In this document: positions 63,935 to 64,000 of the stretch, piece by piece
Layout: every line of letters begins with the position of its first letter
Position numbering within the stretch: the first letter of the stretch is position 1
From: Phylloscopus collybita
Lineage: Eukaryota; Chordata; Aves; Passeriformes; Phylloscopidae
Assembly (NCBI GenBank): GCA_027886175.1
Contig: JAJNNQ010000027.1
Location: 8,446,001 to 8,510,000 of the forward strand
Direction: 5' to 3'
Length of the DNA: 64,000 nucleotides
Translations under genes and position numbers: made by a program
The notes under the pieces: generated by a model
Databases searched by the model: none
What the model was told of the DNA's origin: nothing
What the model saw: only the letters and a program-made list of their open reading frames with translations

Positions 63935-64000
63935 CTCGGCTCCCGAGGGAGCACCGGCCTCGCCCCCCTCGGGGGCTGCTGGGCGCGGGCGGGGCCCCTC
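63935..64000 (-). promoter_or_regulatory. ELMO2: Edge of a CpG island, probable ELMO2 exon 1 / promoter
   Basis: The last 80 bases become abruptly GC- and CpG-rich, ending in GGGCGCGGGCGGGG with a GC-box-like core. A minus-strand donor GCCGAG|GTACAG sits at 63935/63934 and could end a non-coding first exon starting beyond the window. This fits the need for an upstream 5' UTR exon in ELMO2. The island is cut by the window edge, so neither the TSS nor its extent can be fixed. Confidence 0.55.

Noticed and set aside
1..64000. CRISPR arrays, bacterial operons, tRNA or rRNA genes
   Set aside because: This is a spliced vertebrate locus. No regularly spaced repeats with spacers, no tRNA-like cloverleaf and no rRNA sequence was recognised.

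Overview
This window is a vertebrate nuclear locus, almost certainly from a bird. It carries at least seven CR1 LINE fragments with the avian CR1 3' end (ATTCTATGATTCCATG type), a solo LTR of the avian TGTCCTGG...GGGAGAGAGTTAATT family, and compact genes with short introns. Two protein-coding genes can be reconstructed exon by exon, both on the minus strand and in tandem. ELMO2 has its start codon at 60308 and its stop at 45216. SLC35C2 has its start codon at 44806 and its stop at 40156. The joined ELMO2 exons encode 720 residues, the length I know for mammalian ELMO2; SLC35C2 encodes 361, against about 365 in human. Every junction fits GT-AG rules except one ELMO2 intron, which has a GC donor.

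Layout from left to right. Positions 1-9240 hold no recognisable exon and include one solo LTR and a 39-base T run. Positions 9240-10540 form a strong CpG island with a 31-bp minisatellite, a G-quadruplex-prone tract and a near-perfect minus-strand 5' splice site at 9707/9706. In human the order is CDH22 - SLC35C2 - ELMO2, all on one strand. The island is therefore best read as the promoter and non-coding first exon of CDH22, with 1-9706 as its first intron; this is a synteny inference, because no cadherin coding exon is in the window. Positions 10541-39379 are a gene-free interval of about 29 kb with CR1 fragments and several AT-rich, homeodomain-motif-rich blocks that may be conserved enhancers. 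SLC35C2 occupies 39.4-44.8 kb and ELMO2 45.2-60.3 kb. The CpG-rich last 80 bases of the window are probably the edge of the ELMO2 promoter and first exon.

The genes are unrelated in function. ELMO2 is the scaffold that pairs with DOCK exchange factors to activate Rac in engulfment and migration. SLC35C2 is a multi-pass nucleotide-sugar-transporter-like protein of the secretory pathway, linked to Notch fucosylation. They are tightly packed: 409 bp separate the ELMO2 stop from the SLC35C2 start, inside one CpG island, and no canonical poly(A) signal was found between them.

I found no novel gene system. The points most worth following up are an in-frame 36-nt ELMO2 microexon with a tandem NAGNAG acceptor and a perfect 18-bp hairpin upstream in the same intron; the shared ELMO2-end/SLC35C2-promoter segment; a three-codon upstream ORF before the ELMO2 start; the GC-AG intron; and the minisatellite in the putative CDH22 promoter. 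Most long open frames in the CpG islands are compositional artefacts.
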